Source of the DNA: Nissolia schottii
Lineage: Eukaryota; Streptophyta; Magnoliopsida; Fabales; Fabaceae
Direction: 5' to 3'
Assembly: GCA_003254905.1 (NCBI GenBank)
Contig: QANU01098975.1
Location: 403,194 to 467,193 of the forward strand
DNA: 64,000 bases
Numbering within the stretch: position 1 is the first letter of the stretch; each line of letters opens with the position of its first letter. Of the stretch, positions 1 to 12,809 are shown in pieces. The notes beneath the pieces were generated by a model. That model saw only the letters and a program-made list of their open reading frames with translations, ran no database searches and was not told the origin of the DNA. A program made the position numbers and the translations under genes.

Positions 1-1373
1 GAAGCACTGTGCAGTGAAAAAATCCATAGTGCAAAACAAAAGCTCTTGCATACTAAACCCAAAGGCATCATGGGACTCATGACCCCGACCATTGGTAAGG
101 TTCCATAGCCGACACCAAATTTGCTAGAGTCGAGTGTCAGAATAATATGACATGATCATCAGCTTTAGACGAATAAGTAAGCGGACCCTATCATTCCGTG
201 TATTTTGTCAATTTTTGTCAAGAACCTTGGTTACAATATCATTCTGGCTGTGTAACATTGCTCAATTATTATATTAGCTGTTGTGGCGCAGCAAAAGACA
301 GTGGAGGAGCCAAGTAGTTGAGTGAGTTGTCAGATGGAAAAGAACCATACAAGAAAGGTCCTACGGTGAATAGCTGCTTGAGAATCCATGTCTCATGCAC
401 TCGGCCAGAGACTTGACTATAACTCCTTCCATACTGTTTTCAGCATAAAAGGAGTCAATTTCTATAGTTAATAATGGATCAACAAAGCAAGTATTTTGGA
501 TAAGTTCATAATAAAAAGATAGGGATTTGCCCCATATATCCATCCACCTTATCTTGTCACACCATCTTGTATCTTGCCAAACAAGGGTGTTGCCTTGGGC
601 ATCTTAATTAGTTCCAAGGATATATATGCATCTTTTTTTAGAACTCCAATATAGGAGCTGTTCAAATTAAAATGCATGGAAAGTAACATATGTAGAATGA
701 GGGATGATGGAAATGAGGTGAAGGTATCTTGATCAGAGAAGCTTTCTATGCCTAAACTTCATTGGTTGAGATAATTCGATGCTTATTACCCTCAAATAAA
801 GTCTTGAATTCAAGTTAACTCATCTTAAATCAAATTAATTAAGGGGTCCAATGAACTCCAAATACTAGTGATTTGAAAAGAATAAGTAATTTATTCCACT
901 TTATGCCATATAAAACTAAAAAAGTCATGGTGAGCTATAAGAAAGTGGTAAGGTTTCAACAAAAGCCTAGGTAGTCCTCGATTAACCTATCTTGTCTAAC
1001 TAAGCCACTACAAAGTGGAGCCGCCCCCCACATCGCACAACTCAGATTCTGTTCAAGAAATGCTTATCTCCTTTCTTTCCATTTTCGAAGTACTTTTTGC
1101 CTTTAATGAGTGTGATAACAACAACCAGAAATGACTACGTCACAGTGATTCCATTGGATTGAGACCATTAAATCAAGAAATGATGCAAAGCAGCAAAAAC
1201 ACATATACTAGCACTCTTGGGGTATTAGAAAGAAAAACAAGGTAGTACACATTATTAACAAACAACATATGGCCCCCATCTACACAAGCTGTTGTATACA
1301 CCTCAAATGATGAATCATGACATCAGAAAAATCAATTTTGGAGGAAAAAAACCTTCCATCAATAAACGTTTTT
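1..1373. other. Unassigned AT-rich stretch downstream of the LOG8-type gene
   Basis: I find no gene here that I can name. On the minus strand between about 545 and 240 two overlapping open stretches exist, one reading GRVHETWILKQLF and the other MDIWGKSLSFYYELI, but neither has a supported start, splice pattern or recognised family. They could be a decayed gene fragment. The rest is AT-rich intergenic sequence that includes the 3' flank of the LOG8-type gene. Confidence 0.4.
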
Positions 1374-3755
1374 TCACTCTGCCTTTTCTTGTCCTGGATA
1401 ATTTCCTAGTTGCTTCATCTGCCAGCTCTCATGAGGGGCGACTTGTTCATGTGACGGTGCGTAATGCTGTGAAAAAAGGAGAAGTCAACATTTAGAGTTT
1501 AACACATTAACAGAGCAAATTGAGCAATTCTTTAGTCCCAAAAAAAAAAAATAGAAAAGAGAAAAAACATGGTACTTTGAACTCATTAATATGTGTGAAC
1601 ATTTTGAGATTTAGAAAATTCCAAATATTCTTCAAGCCTAAATGCATTATTCATGTTTGATAGTGCCACAAAAGCAGCAAAGTCCGTATTGATAACAATT
1701 AACAATAACACAACAAAGTGCTTAGGGGAGAAAAAGCAGCCAAGTTCTAATTGACAAGTATGGTACAATGTCTAGGGGGAGAGAATTAAAGAAAAAAATG
1801 TGCTCCAATCTATTCTAAAGCAATGTGTCATTATCTTGATTTTAAAATGCATCAGTTCACTAATTCGAATGCAAATTTGAGTGTAGGCAATTATTATTTC
1901 TATTTTTTCCTTTGAAATGGTATGGAAAAGTTGGTGGGTCGAAGTTGCACCTCCATCTTCATCATGAGTTCTTTGGGCGACGGAGCAGAGACAACTATAT
2001 TCCGCGCACTAGGCTTAATGAAGCCTTCTTTAACACCGTTGTCAAATAGAGCAAGCAAAGAGTTATAGTAACCATCAACATTCAGTAGACCAACCTGTGC
2101 AGACAGTTTGATTAGTATACTAAGGATTGTACACTACACAGTAAAACACTAGGTTCTTTACTAAAAATTGAAGACACCAGATTACCGGTTTTTTATGAAT
2201 TCCAAGTTGGGCCCAAGTTATCATCTCCAGCAGCTCTTCCATGGTTCCATATCCTCCTAATTATAAGGAAAGGGGCAGGTATAAGGACAGTGAGAGCCAA
2301 TATTGTATAATCAGAATAACAATTCAAAAAAAAAATAAAACAACATTTCAGTGCATTTAAGAGCACCTCTAGAAGCATTCTTCATTAGTAGTAAGACATA
2401 CATAACCAATTTTTTTAACAAAAATATTTATATGAGATTTGTTCAGGTAACTACCAGGAAGAGCAACAAATGCATCAGCTTCTTGAGCCATTGCAGCTTT
2501 ACGCTCATGCATATCTGAAACAATTCTTACTTCACCTACTGTTTCACCAGATATCTGTCATAGTCACCCAACAACAACTTACTAACAATTAACTGTTCAT
2601 ATTTTCTCCATTTAAAGCAGATTATAAATCATTTCCATGACAAGGGGATTACTATAACAAAGCACCCAGCAAATGTCACCTTAGATAGTACCCAAAAATA
2701 AATGTCACCTTAGATCAGTGCTGCAACTAAGTAAGAAGTGAAATGACAATGCAATGGAAGAGAGACATGCTTAAGAAACTTGGTATACAAAAATAAAATT
2801 CCCCTCCTCTGGCCCAGTTTTTCAATTCTTTGACTCCAATCTTCATAAACACTTTCAATCCTTGACAATCAAATTATCACCATAAAAGTCCCAACAAGAT
2901 AAACTAGTATAAAACATGAACCACTTCGTTGCCAATGATCAAATTAAATGTAGGTGTAAAGAGAAACAAACAAAATGATAGAGTGTACAATAGTAGCACA
3001 AATACCTCAAGAGGCATGAGAGCTTTCGGAATAATCCTGTATGTAGAGAGGGAACAAAAATATGTAAAGAAAAAAAAATTGAGATAAAAAAATGGTGAGA
3101 CAATGTGATCAAGTATCAATAAAAGTAACCCCAATCTTGTAGAAAATGACTAGAGAATCAGTAAAAAAAAAAAAAAACTAAAAAAGCAAGTTTTTTTAAA
3201 GCATACCCTAGGACATGGCAGCCTCCATCATAGACCCTTTGGGATATTAAGCCCATCAGCCCAACACTGCCCCCACCATACACCAAGTCTATATTCCGCT
3301 TAACCTGTAATTCACGCCATAACGCAAAAAAGTAACGAATTTATCACTTATGTCTGTGCAGCAGAGCAATAAATGCATCAATACAAAATGGTTAGGTATG
3401 AATCAAAAAACCTTCATGTGACTACAACTTACCCCAAAATTCCAAAATACTTAAAAAAGCGCACTTTAACGAATGAAACAAATTCAGTGGCAAGTGTCAG
3501 CATTGAAAGAAAACAACCGTTTGAAAACAAAGAAAAAACACAAGGTATATTGCATAAACAGAATAGCCACACAAATAAGAAAACCTTTTATCGAAAGTGT
3601 TTTTAAGCAAAGATTGAGGAATATAATAGAATAGGAGAGACCAGTTCATTGCCCAATTGAATCGCGGCGTCACTGAAGACTTCGCGGTTGCCAGAGTTGC
3701 TGCCGCAGAAGACACAAACCCTCTTGAACTTGCTTATGGGGTACCCTTCCTCCAT
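1374..3755 (-). CDS. LOG8: Cytokinin riboside 5'-monophosphate phosphoribohydrolase, LOG8-like (7 exons)
   Basis: LOG enzymes cleave ribose 5-phosphate from cytokinin nucleotides and so release active cytokinin bases in one step, in the cytosol and nucleus. I read seven exons on the minus strand: 3642-3755, 3207-3304, 3006-3036, 2455-2554, 2186-2256, 1951-2094 and 1374-1466. All junctions are GT-AG and in phase, giving 216 residues, the length I recall for Arabidopsis LOG8. The N-terminus reads [11 protein letters not shown], the nucleotide-binding loop [10 protein letters not shown] lies near residues 47-56, and the family motif PGGYGTMEE lies at 114-122 with the nearby [10 protein letters not shown] helix. 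The C-terminus ends in the [16 protein letters not shown]-type tail. The wording ISGETVGEV and [14 protein letters not shown] fits LOG8 better than LOG1-5. The start is the first ATG, 38 codons before intron 1. The promoter side carries a poly-T tract and a (TA)n run at 3883-3908. Exon structure is a hand prediction; family assignment is secure. Confidence 0.93.
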
Positions 3756-3876
3756 TCAAAATCGATTCTTTTCTCTTTTGCGGTTTTTTTTTTTTTTTTT
3801 TTTCAATTCAAACCCAAAACAACCATGGGGAGGAACAAACGAAACAAAAAGAGAAAAAAGAAGAAGATAGATAGAT

Positions 3877-3882
<6 letters not shown>

Positions 3883-3908
<26 letters not shown>
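3883..3908. repeat. GATA/TA microsatellite upstream of the LOG8-type gene
   Basis: A short run of GATA units passes into an uninterrupted TA dinucleotide run about 130 bases upstream of the LOG8-type start codon. It follows a 20-base T run at about 3785-3804. Both lie in the presumed promoter or 5' untranslated region and are likely length-variable. Confidence 0.85.
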
Positions 3909-3910
<2 letters not shown>

Positions 3911-5344
3911 CTTTTTTACTTTAAAATAACGCTTTTTGAGCAATCAAATAAACTAAAGATTGAAACTTTGTTGGAATGGGTAATGAGGGGTTGATCCTAA
4001 ATGGAGGAATGACACCGAGGGAGGCTCTCATATATTTTTGGCCACCCCCACCCACATGCTTCTATTTCTTTCCAATCCTACGTCTTTTTGTCGGCTCTAT
4101 AAATATAAAGTTTTTTTTTTTTTTTCATTTTCTCTTTCAATTTAAGTGAGTATAATGTGTATTCATGTACCTGTCAATGTGAAAAAAATGTTATTTTAAT
4201 GTGAGTGAAGTCATTTCTTTCTCCTTTTAACCATCGGTATCTATTACTTTTGTCCATCGACTATGACTTCATTTTTTTCTTTTTTTTTGGATTTTTTTTT
4301 TAATATACTCTTAATTTGATTTTAGTTCATTATTATTAAATATGATTTCTTGTTATCAATTAAAATGGTGACATTTACACATAACATAAGTGATAAATAA
4401 ATTGATAATAAAAAATTACAAGTAACAACAAATTAAATTAAGAGAACTCATTTTTATTTTTCTCTAAAAAAAATATAAATCATTATTTTATACTGCACTT
4501 AATATTAAGGACTGGATAAGGGCAAGAGATACAAAACAAAAAGTTTCTTCATTTAATCTGTGAGATTTTATGATAAATAAGAGATGATAAGCAGGGAAAA
4601 ATCAAGAGGCAGAGACTAAACATGAATAATAATGGTGTATTATTAAAGGTTGTGCATGTTGGTTACAATTAGGTGCCAATATATAGGTTAATAATAGAAT
4701 CATAACTTAAATGATAGAATCAAATTAAATCAACCTAAATTTGTTATGAATAAGTCAAAATCAATCACAGATATACTAAATATATTAATTTATTTCTAAC
4801 ACAATCAAGTTATTTTTATGAAATATTTTGACTCAATTTAAAAAGACTTAAATAACCTTAAATTTTAATAAAAATTTAATTTATTATTTGTTAATTAATG
4901 AAAAGTAAAAATATAAATTATGTCTATTATAACCATTTTATTTTTATCAATAGTATTCTTATGATTTTTAATTATTGAGAGCAATTTTAAAATTATTTTA
5001 CTAAATAGTAAGTCTAATCTCACTCTAAGTTTCTATAAATTTATTATTTTTTTTCCTTTACCAAAAAAAAATTATTTTCTTTCAACTTATTATTAATCAT
5101 TTGTGGTTATTGAATGATTATAACTTTTGAATAGAAAATCTATGTTCTATTCAATAAGTAGGCAAAAAAAGATACGTAGATAAGCAGGTTACGACCATTA
5201 GTAATGCCACGGGCATGGAAATTCGAGGGATATATCTTCCACCCGAAAGCTAAAGGCAGGGAAATAAAACGCCACCTTTGGTGGGACATCATGTGGGATT
5301 TATTACATTTATATTGCCCCAAATGATTTATTTCTCATGGTCTA
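3909..5344. other. AT-rich intergenic DNA with an LTR-like remnant near 4550-4830
   Basis: No gene is visible. Between about 4550 and 4830 the sequence has the layout of an antisense short LTR (a TATA-like AATATATAGG and runs similar to the better-preserved repeats at 19125-19345 and 52266-52514). It is too decayed to define ends. I treat it as a possible fossil of that short-LTR family. Confidence 0.3.
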
Positions 5345-5602
5345 TGTAAAAAATTCACATTTGTATGGGTTTGAATCTGGGTCAGACTTTTTTTTATTTT
5401 TTAAATGTCTAAATTCGTCGCAGAATGTGGCAAATTTAGACTTTTTTTTCTTTTTTTTATAAATGTTGAATTTGCCACAGAGTGTGGCAAATTCAGCCTT
5501 TCATTTATTTTTATTTTTTTTTAAATGTATGAATTCGTCACTGGGTGTGACAAATTCAGACTCAAGCCCATACAATTGTAATTTTGTGTTTCAAGTCATA
5601 TT
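5345..5602. repeat. Small element made of tandem palindromes with inverted ends
   Basis: The two ends match as inverted repeats: TTGTATGGGTTTGAATCTG on the left against CAGACTCAAGCCCATACAA on the right. Between them lie three successive short palindromes, the clearest being AATTTGCCACA-GAG-TGTGGCAAATT, each separated by a T-rich spacer. The layout could fold into a row of hairpins. It resembles, in design but not in exact sequence, the block at 25540-25900 inside the P450 intron. No coding capacity is present. The family name is unknown to me. Confidence 0.6.
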
Positions 5603-8600
5603 TTGATAAACAACTTATACTACAACCATAAAAATGTAAAGAGGCCACATCATGGGTAGCGACCCCTCCCCCCAAATGCAAAATATAGCTAAAAGATTCT
5701 AAACTTTAAATTCTAAATTTGTTATTTTATTTTTAGGTCAAGATAATGTTGAATAGTGATCGTGTTGTAAATATTATGAAAAATATAGTTCGCACTTACA
5801 ATTTGCCTCACACCTTGATGAATTATGATTGGATAAAAGATAAAGTTTGTTTATATCAAAAGAATATATTATTTATTATATTTACTTACAATTTGTCTAA
5901 TAATTAGGAAGAATTATATGTGACAGCACACAAAATATATTATTTTATTATTTCGGACACCAATTTGCTTAGTGGTTGGCTCTGGTAAGTTCACTATTAT
6001 GTTTCAACAATTAATAATATTGCACAACATTTTCATATATTATGCAACTTATTTCCATAAAAAATGGTTAGAAGACCTAATTTATTAACATACAAATCAA
6101 TTATCATGAATGACACTTAACATTTTTTTTATGTTTTGTCCATAAAATACCAAGTGTCATTTATAAGAGTGTATAGTTGATTTATTTGGTCAAAAAACTA
6201 ATATGTTCCCTTCTTCCACTTTTACCAAGATAATATATTATTTTATTTTGATTTGGCATAATTTGCTCAAGGACTAGACAAATTATGATGAAGATAAAGG
6301 ATAAAATCAGTCTTCATTTGATAATGTGTCAAGAGAATATATTATTTTATTAAGAGGCCTAAAATCAAATATTTTTAAGTTTTTAATGCTTTCAATGTAT
6401 TGAACACTTATATTTTTATTTTTTCAATACAAATTTATTTCTTATTGATTATTTAACAAGTGTATTTAAAATATTTGTTAGCAATTTTTTTTTGTATGGG
6501 ATGATTTTTTTTTTCTTTCTTAACATGACATTTTACATGAGAGAATCCAAATATAAGCTATTAGACGAATAATAATCAATTTAATTTTGCATAAGGACAA
6601 CACAAGTTTAATTTTTGAGAAGTTATTTTTGGTATAGTGAAAAGAAAAAAAAAGCAAAAACGGCAAAAAGAAATTGCACAACTATGACATTTTCATGAAT
6701 TTTTTTAGGATGAGAAGCACACACAACTCTCTCATGACTAATCCTACATATTGAAGCATAGTTCTGCAGCAGCAGAATTGAGAAAAGAGAGAGAGAATTG
6801 ATGGAAGAAATTCTGAGTGAAAGGATTGGTTCATTCAAAGATGGATTGAGTTACAAGTAAACAGCACCTTATATACAAGAGTGTGCTAACTAACTAATTA
6901 ACAAACTTGGTAGTTAGATAGATAACTAACAATAACAACTATCTCTAATTGAGCATGTGCTACAATAAGTTACTTGACTATCAAGTATCCTAATACTACA
7001 TTCCATCTTGATCAAAAAATGTCAACACATTTATTTGCTGTGCGGAGAACATGATGCACAAAAATCTCCCCATCTCAGTTAAGGAGATCACAAATAGCGC
7101 GAAACATGTGATTCGAAGTGGGGTTGCGATGGTGCTGGGAAAACGCTAATAAACCCACACCCACAACACAAGTACAATCACAAAATTCTTTAAAATTTTT
7201 CATTTTCTCCTGAACCTTAAACCTCCTAAACTCAACTCATAAACACGTTTTTAAATATCAAAATATAATTTTACTCATAAATAATTTAACACTTAATCTC
7301 ACAAAACCTCCCGTTGCGAGAAACTATAAAATGTAATTGAGGTGTTTGACTGTCACATTTAACTATCAATAATGTATTTGATGTCAAAATAACTTCAGAG
7401 ATTAATATAAGACATGCGTCTTTAAAGGCCAAAACAGGTGTTTAATTAAGTCAAAATATTCTCGTCTTTAATAAGTTATTTTTCCCCGCAATAAGTTAGT
7501 TTTTTCAAACTTAATATTTTTCAGTATATATTGTTTATGGGTTGGGCTGGACTAAGCTTAACATATTCCAAGCCCAACATAATATTTTGGTTGAATCATT
7601 TTTTTTTATTAATTCAAACTCATTCCGATTATGAATGGATCAGTTATTGAATTGAAATTGGGTCGGTTCGAAATTAAGATATAATATGATTTTATGTACC
7701 ATGTTTAATAACAATTTTAAAATAAAAATAGAGCTAAGAAAAATTGAGTTAGCCTCTATGAAATCATCCGTATCTTACTAAAAATCAGATTAATTTAATA
7801 CGACCTAACTTAGGTCCTTAAATGGAGGAGTAAGGATCTTGCATGGAGAATTTTATTATATATATTTTCAAATACAGCACAATATTAGAAAATAATATTT
7901 CATGCATAAATAATTGATTTGAGTTAACATATTTTATGATTTATTCATAAATTATTAAAATCACGAGTTTTAAAATCTTTAACATTATGCGATACCGAAC
8001 TTGACTACTGGACTCATCCAAAACAAAATTTAAACCCGACCCAAACAATATGGGCCAACTTTTAAAGACCCAACGTAATCTAATTCACTTTGAGCCATGT
8101 CCACTCATTAAACCGGATTGAATCATGAGCACCCCTAACTACACACTCGACCCTATTTTGTACTCCGTGTAAGATAATATTTGATAGTATTAGATGCAAT
8201 ACTATAAGATTTGATAGTATAATATAAGAAATATATTTTATAAATTTATATATAATCATGTGTTTGGTGTGTCACATATAATTATATAATTTTATTCAAT
8301 TCAATTGTTGTATTATTAATTTATAATTAATACTAAAACCAACAAAAAATAGAAATCAAACATTTTCTGAAGCATAATTTCTCATGATCATTTGAAAAAA
8401 AAAATAAACGTAAACTAATATTCGACACTTCCTAAAAAAATTATTGTAAAAGACACAAGCTTTTTCACCAAAATAAAAAATTGGCTTAGAGCTTAAAAAA
8501 CAAATGATCCAAAGCAAAGTTCTCAAATTTTGCATAAACTCAAATCAAGGAAGAAAAACTTATTTTTGTTCAAAAATGTGTTTTTATTTATTTGAATCAA

Positions 8601-9132
8601 ATTGATAACCGAAAAAAAAATGAACACGAGGTTTGCAAGTAGTTTTTGAATTAATATGTGCAAAATTTTCTACTCGGTGTGCTTTAAATTATCAAAAGGT
8701 ATTGAATTTAAATAAGAGATAAACAAAAATATGATAGTCATGAGAGAGAAAAAGATAATGCAATGATAATGATGGATGATTATACGATTATGAAAAGGAA
8801 AAAAAAGGATACGTAAAAATATTTTAAGATTGAGCAAATAAAAATAATACTATTAAATCTGATCACATCTCAAAAAAACATAATAAGTTAGTGTGATAAT
8901 TATAAAATAAGAATGTATAAAATAGTATAAATTTATATTATCCTATATTCCATTATACATGTAATAAAAATTAATTTTGTAATATTTATTAATACTAAAG
9001 GTCTTATAACAAATTTGGCTCTCATTAGAGAGTCTCATTTCATTTGTACGAAGGATTAAAGTTGTAAAACTATTGTATGTCATCATAAATGCAGAAACCC
9101 CTGGGAGTATATTGTTGTGGAAGAGAGAGAAC
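5603..9132. other. Long AT-rich intergenic stretch, no gene found
   Basis: No supportable coding region occurs in these 3.5 kb. A segment at about 6770-7030 (GAGAGAGAATTGATGG followed by a TTATATACAAG motif and many TAACTAACTAAT runs) looks like an old antisense LTR but has no partner. The stretch 7540-8150 carries repeated GGCCCAAC/GGGTTGGGC words of the kind found in dispersed legume repeats. Everything else is low-complexity AT-rich DNA. Confidence 0.4.
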
Positions 9133-9319
9133 CAACGAGGGTTGGTCCAAGTGGTAAACGGCTTAGTATCGCTTAAGCAAGGTCCCGAGTTCGAGACCTT
9201 GTGAACCCAGTTATCCCCGCTGGGAGACTCACCCGCCATAGCCAGGTGCGCGACCCGGGTCGACCCGGATTAGTCAAGACTAATGCCTTGGATACCGGAC
9301 AGGCAACCTAAAAAAAAAA
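9133..9319 (+). mobile_element. tRNA-derived SINE
   Basis: The left part carries both halves of an internal RNA polymerase III promoter: an A-box-like TGGTCCAAGTGG at about 9143-9154 and a B-box-like GAGTTCGAGACC at about 9187-9198, spaced as in a tRNA gene. A GC-rich tRNA-unrelated body follows and ends in CAACCTAAAAAAAAAA. Purine-rich GAGAGAGA sequence lies on both sides and may be the target-site duplication, although its low complexity hides exact ends. It stands out because the surrounding DNA is very AT-rich. It is not a functional tRNA: no cloverleaf or acceptor stem can be closed. The exact legume SINE family is not identified. Confidence 0.78.
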
Positions 9320-10912
9320 GGAGAGAGAGAGAGAAATAATAGGTAGAAATTGTCTTATGGATGAAGAATTGGTATTCTCCTGGATCACAAAAGAAATCGT
9401 CATGTTGCGTTGACCGAGAATTCATTCCTCACAAGTCACAACCATTGCAAAAATTGTCTTCACAACGAAAAATCTATCACTTTTCATAAGTTATTATATT
9501 TATTTATTTCCACAAGTATATTAATTATCCTTTACTAGCGGGAAAAACACTGCGTGCTTATAAATGATGAACATGTCTATACTATTTTTTTTAAAAATTA
9601 CAACCTTAAAAGAATGACCTTTTTTTTTTACACCTTGTGGAGGTATAATAGGCATGTATAGAAAAAAAATGTAACAACACGTAGTTATTGTTGTGAGAGA
9701 AAACGAATAAAAAAAATATGCATCTCAAAAATATGTTGAGAGAAAACGAATAAAAAAAAATGTGCATCCCAAAGAAACATATCAAAAAAAAAAAAACATG
9801 TATTTACTTTAAATGAGTCATAGAAAAGTTAAAACTTTTTAATGCCTCTCAATAGTAATAAAGTTTTTTTTTTAATAGTTCAACTTGTACCATTTCCCTT
9901 ATTTTATCTCAAGGAGAAGATCTATTATAGTTGATGATGAATCCTTCCGTACTAAATATGGTAGTGGTTAGATATGTTATGAAAAATAATAACACAAATA
10001 TTTGAATTGAGTTTTACTAATTTGAAGAGGACTATACTACTTTAAAATATCTATGTATTTTTTGCTTACAACACGATCAAATATTACTATATTTAATATC
10101 ATAGGATTCATTCAAATAATAGCTTTACCATATTTTAAGAAAATCTAAAATGTTTTTGAACTTTTAAAACAAAAATTACATTTTTATTTATTTTTTCTTC
10201 GATACCAAAACTTATATGAAAATACAGATACTTCATTGTATTTGAATAGTTGTAATTCAGTTACAAATTTAAAATAATAAATAATTTAAGTCAGTAAAAT
10301 ACTTGACAAAATCTTATATGTTATAATACTGTTATCCTTAAGTTTTGTGAAATTACGTAAAAATTCCATTTCATTTATAACTCAATAAATGAGTCATTTT
10401 GTTAAACAAAAAGAGATAAATACAAAATAGTATCAATTAAATTAGAGTGTACAAACTAATAAAACTTGGCATAGTTAATAAATGATTGAGTCCTAAAGGT
10501 TTGATATAAAAATTAAAAAAAAAAACTTTGATGACATTATTCGGATGTGAGACCCATCCTGACCAATAAAAAAAAAGATTAGTGCACAATCATGATGATA
10601 TATACCATCTAAAAATTTCTCAAATTACTTTTAGCTTGTCAAAACGGTAACCGAGGGGCTCTGCTTTCTTTTCTCTGTTTTATTTTTCCCCTCCCTACCA
10701 ACTCCTAAATCCAAGCAACCAGTTTCGGCATCCTTCGACGAGACATCATGAAAACAAAAATCAACCAATTTGCATTCTATTCTCAAGTTCTATTCTCTCA
10801 TGGGACTTCCCATTCAACCTCGCACTCAATCCAACAAAACAATTAATTAATTGTAGAATCAGAGAGTGCTAAAGAAAACAAAAAACAGTGGTAGACATTC
10901 TGTGTTTTTGTA
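9320..10912. other. AT-rich intergenic DNA and presumed promoter of the next gene
   Basis: No gene is visible. Two near-identical phrases (AGAGAAAACGAATAAAAAAAA) at about 9697-9720 and 9730-9760 form a short direct repeat. The last 250 bases, richer in C and T, are probably the promoter and 5' untranslated region of the gene at 10913. Confidence 0.4.
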
Positions 10913-11650
10913 ATGGGAAGAAGAGTCCCTTATGATAATTTCGCATTAATACACCCGTTTCTGTATCTTTCGTTCTTCGCCGCAGGATTCGCCGCCAGCA
11001 TTGCCATAATCACAGCCATATGCAGCGTTGGATTTCGAAGAAAATCATCCCCGCCGCCGCCGCCATCTAATCCATCAGAAACGTCCAAAGACTTGGATGC
11101 AGCATCTCCTCGACCACCAACATTGGTAGCAACCACTACGCAACCACAGCAAGAACAACCTCAGATCGAAAAGACAGAAACAGAGTGCGCATCAGAAACA
11201 GAGAAGAAGAGCGAGGTTCCGCAGATAAAAGAGCTTCCTTTGCCACCGGCAATGCAGCAGCCAAAGGACTCGTTACCCTCCAGTGAATTGATGAAGAGGG
11301 CAACTTCGGAGCGGAGGGTTTCGTTCAGTTTGAGCCTGAAAATGCCGAGGACTCTGTCAGTGGCGAGAAACTGGGATTTCCAGAAGGAGGAAAACAGAGG
11401 GAAGTCGAAAGCAGAGGACTCTGTTTGGATGAAGACGATCATACTAGGGGGAAAATGCGTTCCCGGTGAAGAGGATCCTGTGATCTACGAGGGAAAGGGG
11501 AAGAGAATCTCGGCGTATCATCCTAAGAACTCTACCTCCTTCTCGCTTTCTAGGCAGTGTTCTTTCATCGATACTGATGCAGTTTCTGTTCCTCATCCTC
11601 AAACACAAAAAGAAAGAATCAATACTAACACTTCAATTTTTTTCCAATAA
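10913..11650 (+). CDS. Plant-specific single-membrane-span protein of unknown function
   Basis: A single-exon reading frame of 245 residues. Residues about 10-40 form one hydrophobic segment (HPFLYLSFFAAGFAASIAII) followed by basic residues, a signal anchor or membrane span with the rest of the chain outside the bilayer core. A proline-rich stretch (about 47-55) and a long polar, glutamate-rich and probably disordered region follow. The C-terminal half contains a conserved-looking block, RRVSFSLSLKMPRTLSVAR, then SVWMKTIILGGKC and RISAYHPKNS. I recall this arrangement from uncharacterised Arabidopsis proteins but cannot give a function. Coding quality is good: it is the longest clean frame on this strand and its GC content rises well above the flanks. 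The start is the first ATG. No intron is needed. Confidence 0.8.
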   Translation: MGRRVPYDNFALIHPFLYLSFFAAGFAASIAIITAICSVGFRRKSSPPPPPSNPSETSKDLDAASPRPPTLVATTTQPQQEQPQIEKTETECASETEKKSEVPQIKELPLPPAMQQPKDSLPSSELMKRATSERRVSFSLSLKMPRTLSVARNWDFQKEENRGKSKAEDSVWMKTIILGGKCVPGEEDPVIYEGKGKRISAYHPKNSTSFSLSRQCSFIDTDAVSVPHPQTQKERINTNTSIFFQ

Positions 11651-12809
11651 GTCAAAGATTTTTCTTTGTGGTGTTATGTGTTGAGATAGGCAGTGCAAGT
11701 GCATGAATGAGCCTAACTATTTAGACCATAACTTAAGCCGTGGTTTCACATGCTGCATTTCATAAATATTTTTTTTATTAAATTTGTCTTCTTTTTAATA
11801 ATTTTTAGAATTAAATTTATTAAATTTTGTCATTATTTTATATTTTATATGATCATAACAATTTTTTATTAGTCAAATATTTAAAAGAGTTAATTTATAA
11901 GAATTTTAGAGATTTGTGAACTATTTGAGTTTACAATACACTTCTCTATAAATATTTTATCAAAAATATTAATTTATTAAATTATATAATATAACACATT
12001 AATATATCATGTTAGATCATGAAATTATAATAATATTCAACGAATTTAATTTTAAAAATTGCTAAAAATGAACAAATTTAACAAGATGATATATTTATAT
12101 TATGAGACCTACGAGAAACTATTTAACTTAATAAAAAAAGAGGAGATAATTTAATCAAAATTTTGCCTATGCAGTAATATAATTCTTGATAAATAATATA
12201 AATTCGTAAATATATACTTACAATTAGAAGTGAACAGATTTCATGTGATTTGATTGGTAAAGGAGAAGGATCTACGTGTTCAAAACTCAGGTGATGGTGC
12301 TGACTTTTTAAAAAAAGGCATTCATACTTGTCGCGTGAGGGAAAATCTGAAAGTAGCAGACACGAGAGATCCTGGAAATTGTAAAAAGCGTGCGTCTGCG
12401 TGTTTGTGTCAACTTTCTTAACGATAACGACATTTCTTGCTCCTTTTTGGTGGAGTCTTAGACAGAATGCATAAAATACAACATGCATATTGCATGGGTG
12501 ATAAACTTCAAATGATTTTGAATCGAAGCTCGCTTTCCCACTTTGATGGGTTATCTAATTAAAGAAACAGAAACCAGTCATATATTTGTAAAATAATATT
12601 AGTGTTGATTCTCTTTAACAAATTATAGTGGTTTAATTATGTGCAACACTTTGTATAAGATCTTATTGTGAGTGTGTTTGAATTTTCGCTCTGAAGGTTT
12701 AGAATTAATTCTCTGATGATAGAAGTGACAAAATTTTATTTTTATTGTAGAGCTAAGCCATAATCAATTCTCACGTATTTAATATTCCACCAATTTTTTA
12801 ACAAAAAAA
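11651..12809. other. AT-rich intergenic DNA, no gene found
   Basis: I see the 3' flank of the preceding gene and AT-rich sequence. An open frame on the minus strand (12123-12488) has no recognisable domain and I do not call it a gene. Confidence 0.4.

Noticed and set aside
9141-9200. Possible tRNA gene
   Set aside because: A and B boxes are present but no cloverleaf can be closed, and an A-rich tail follows; it is a SINE.
8943-9239. 98-residue minus-strand frame
   Set aside because: Its GC-rich part is the antisense of the SINE at 9133-9319 and the rest is AT-rich spacer.
12123-12488. 121-residue minus-strand frame
   Set aside because: No recognisable domain, no promoter or splice support, AT-rich flanks; probably chance.
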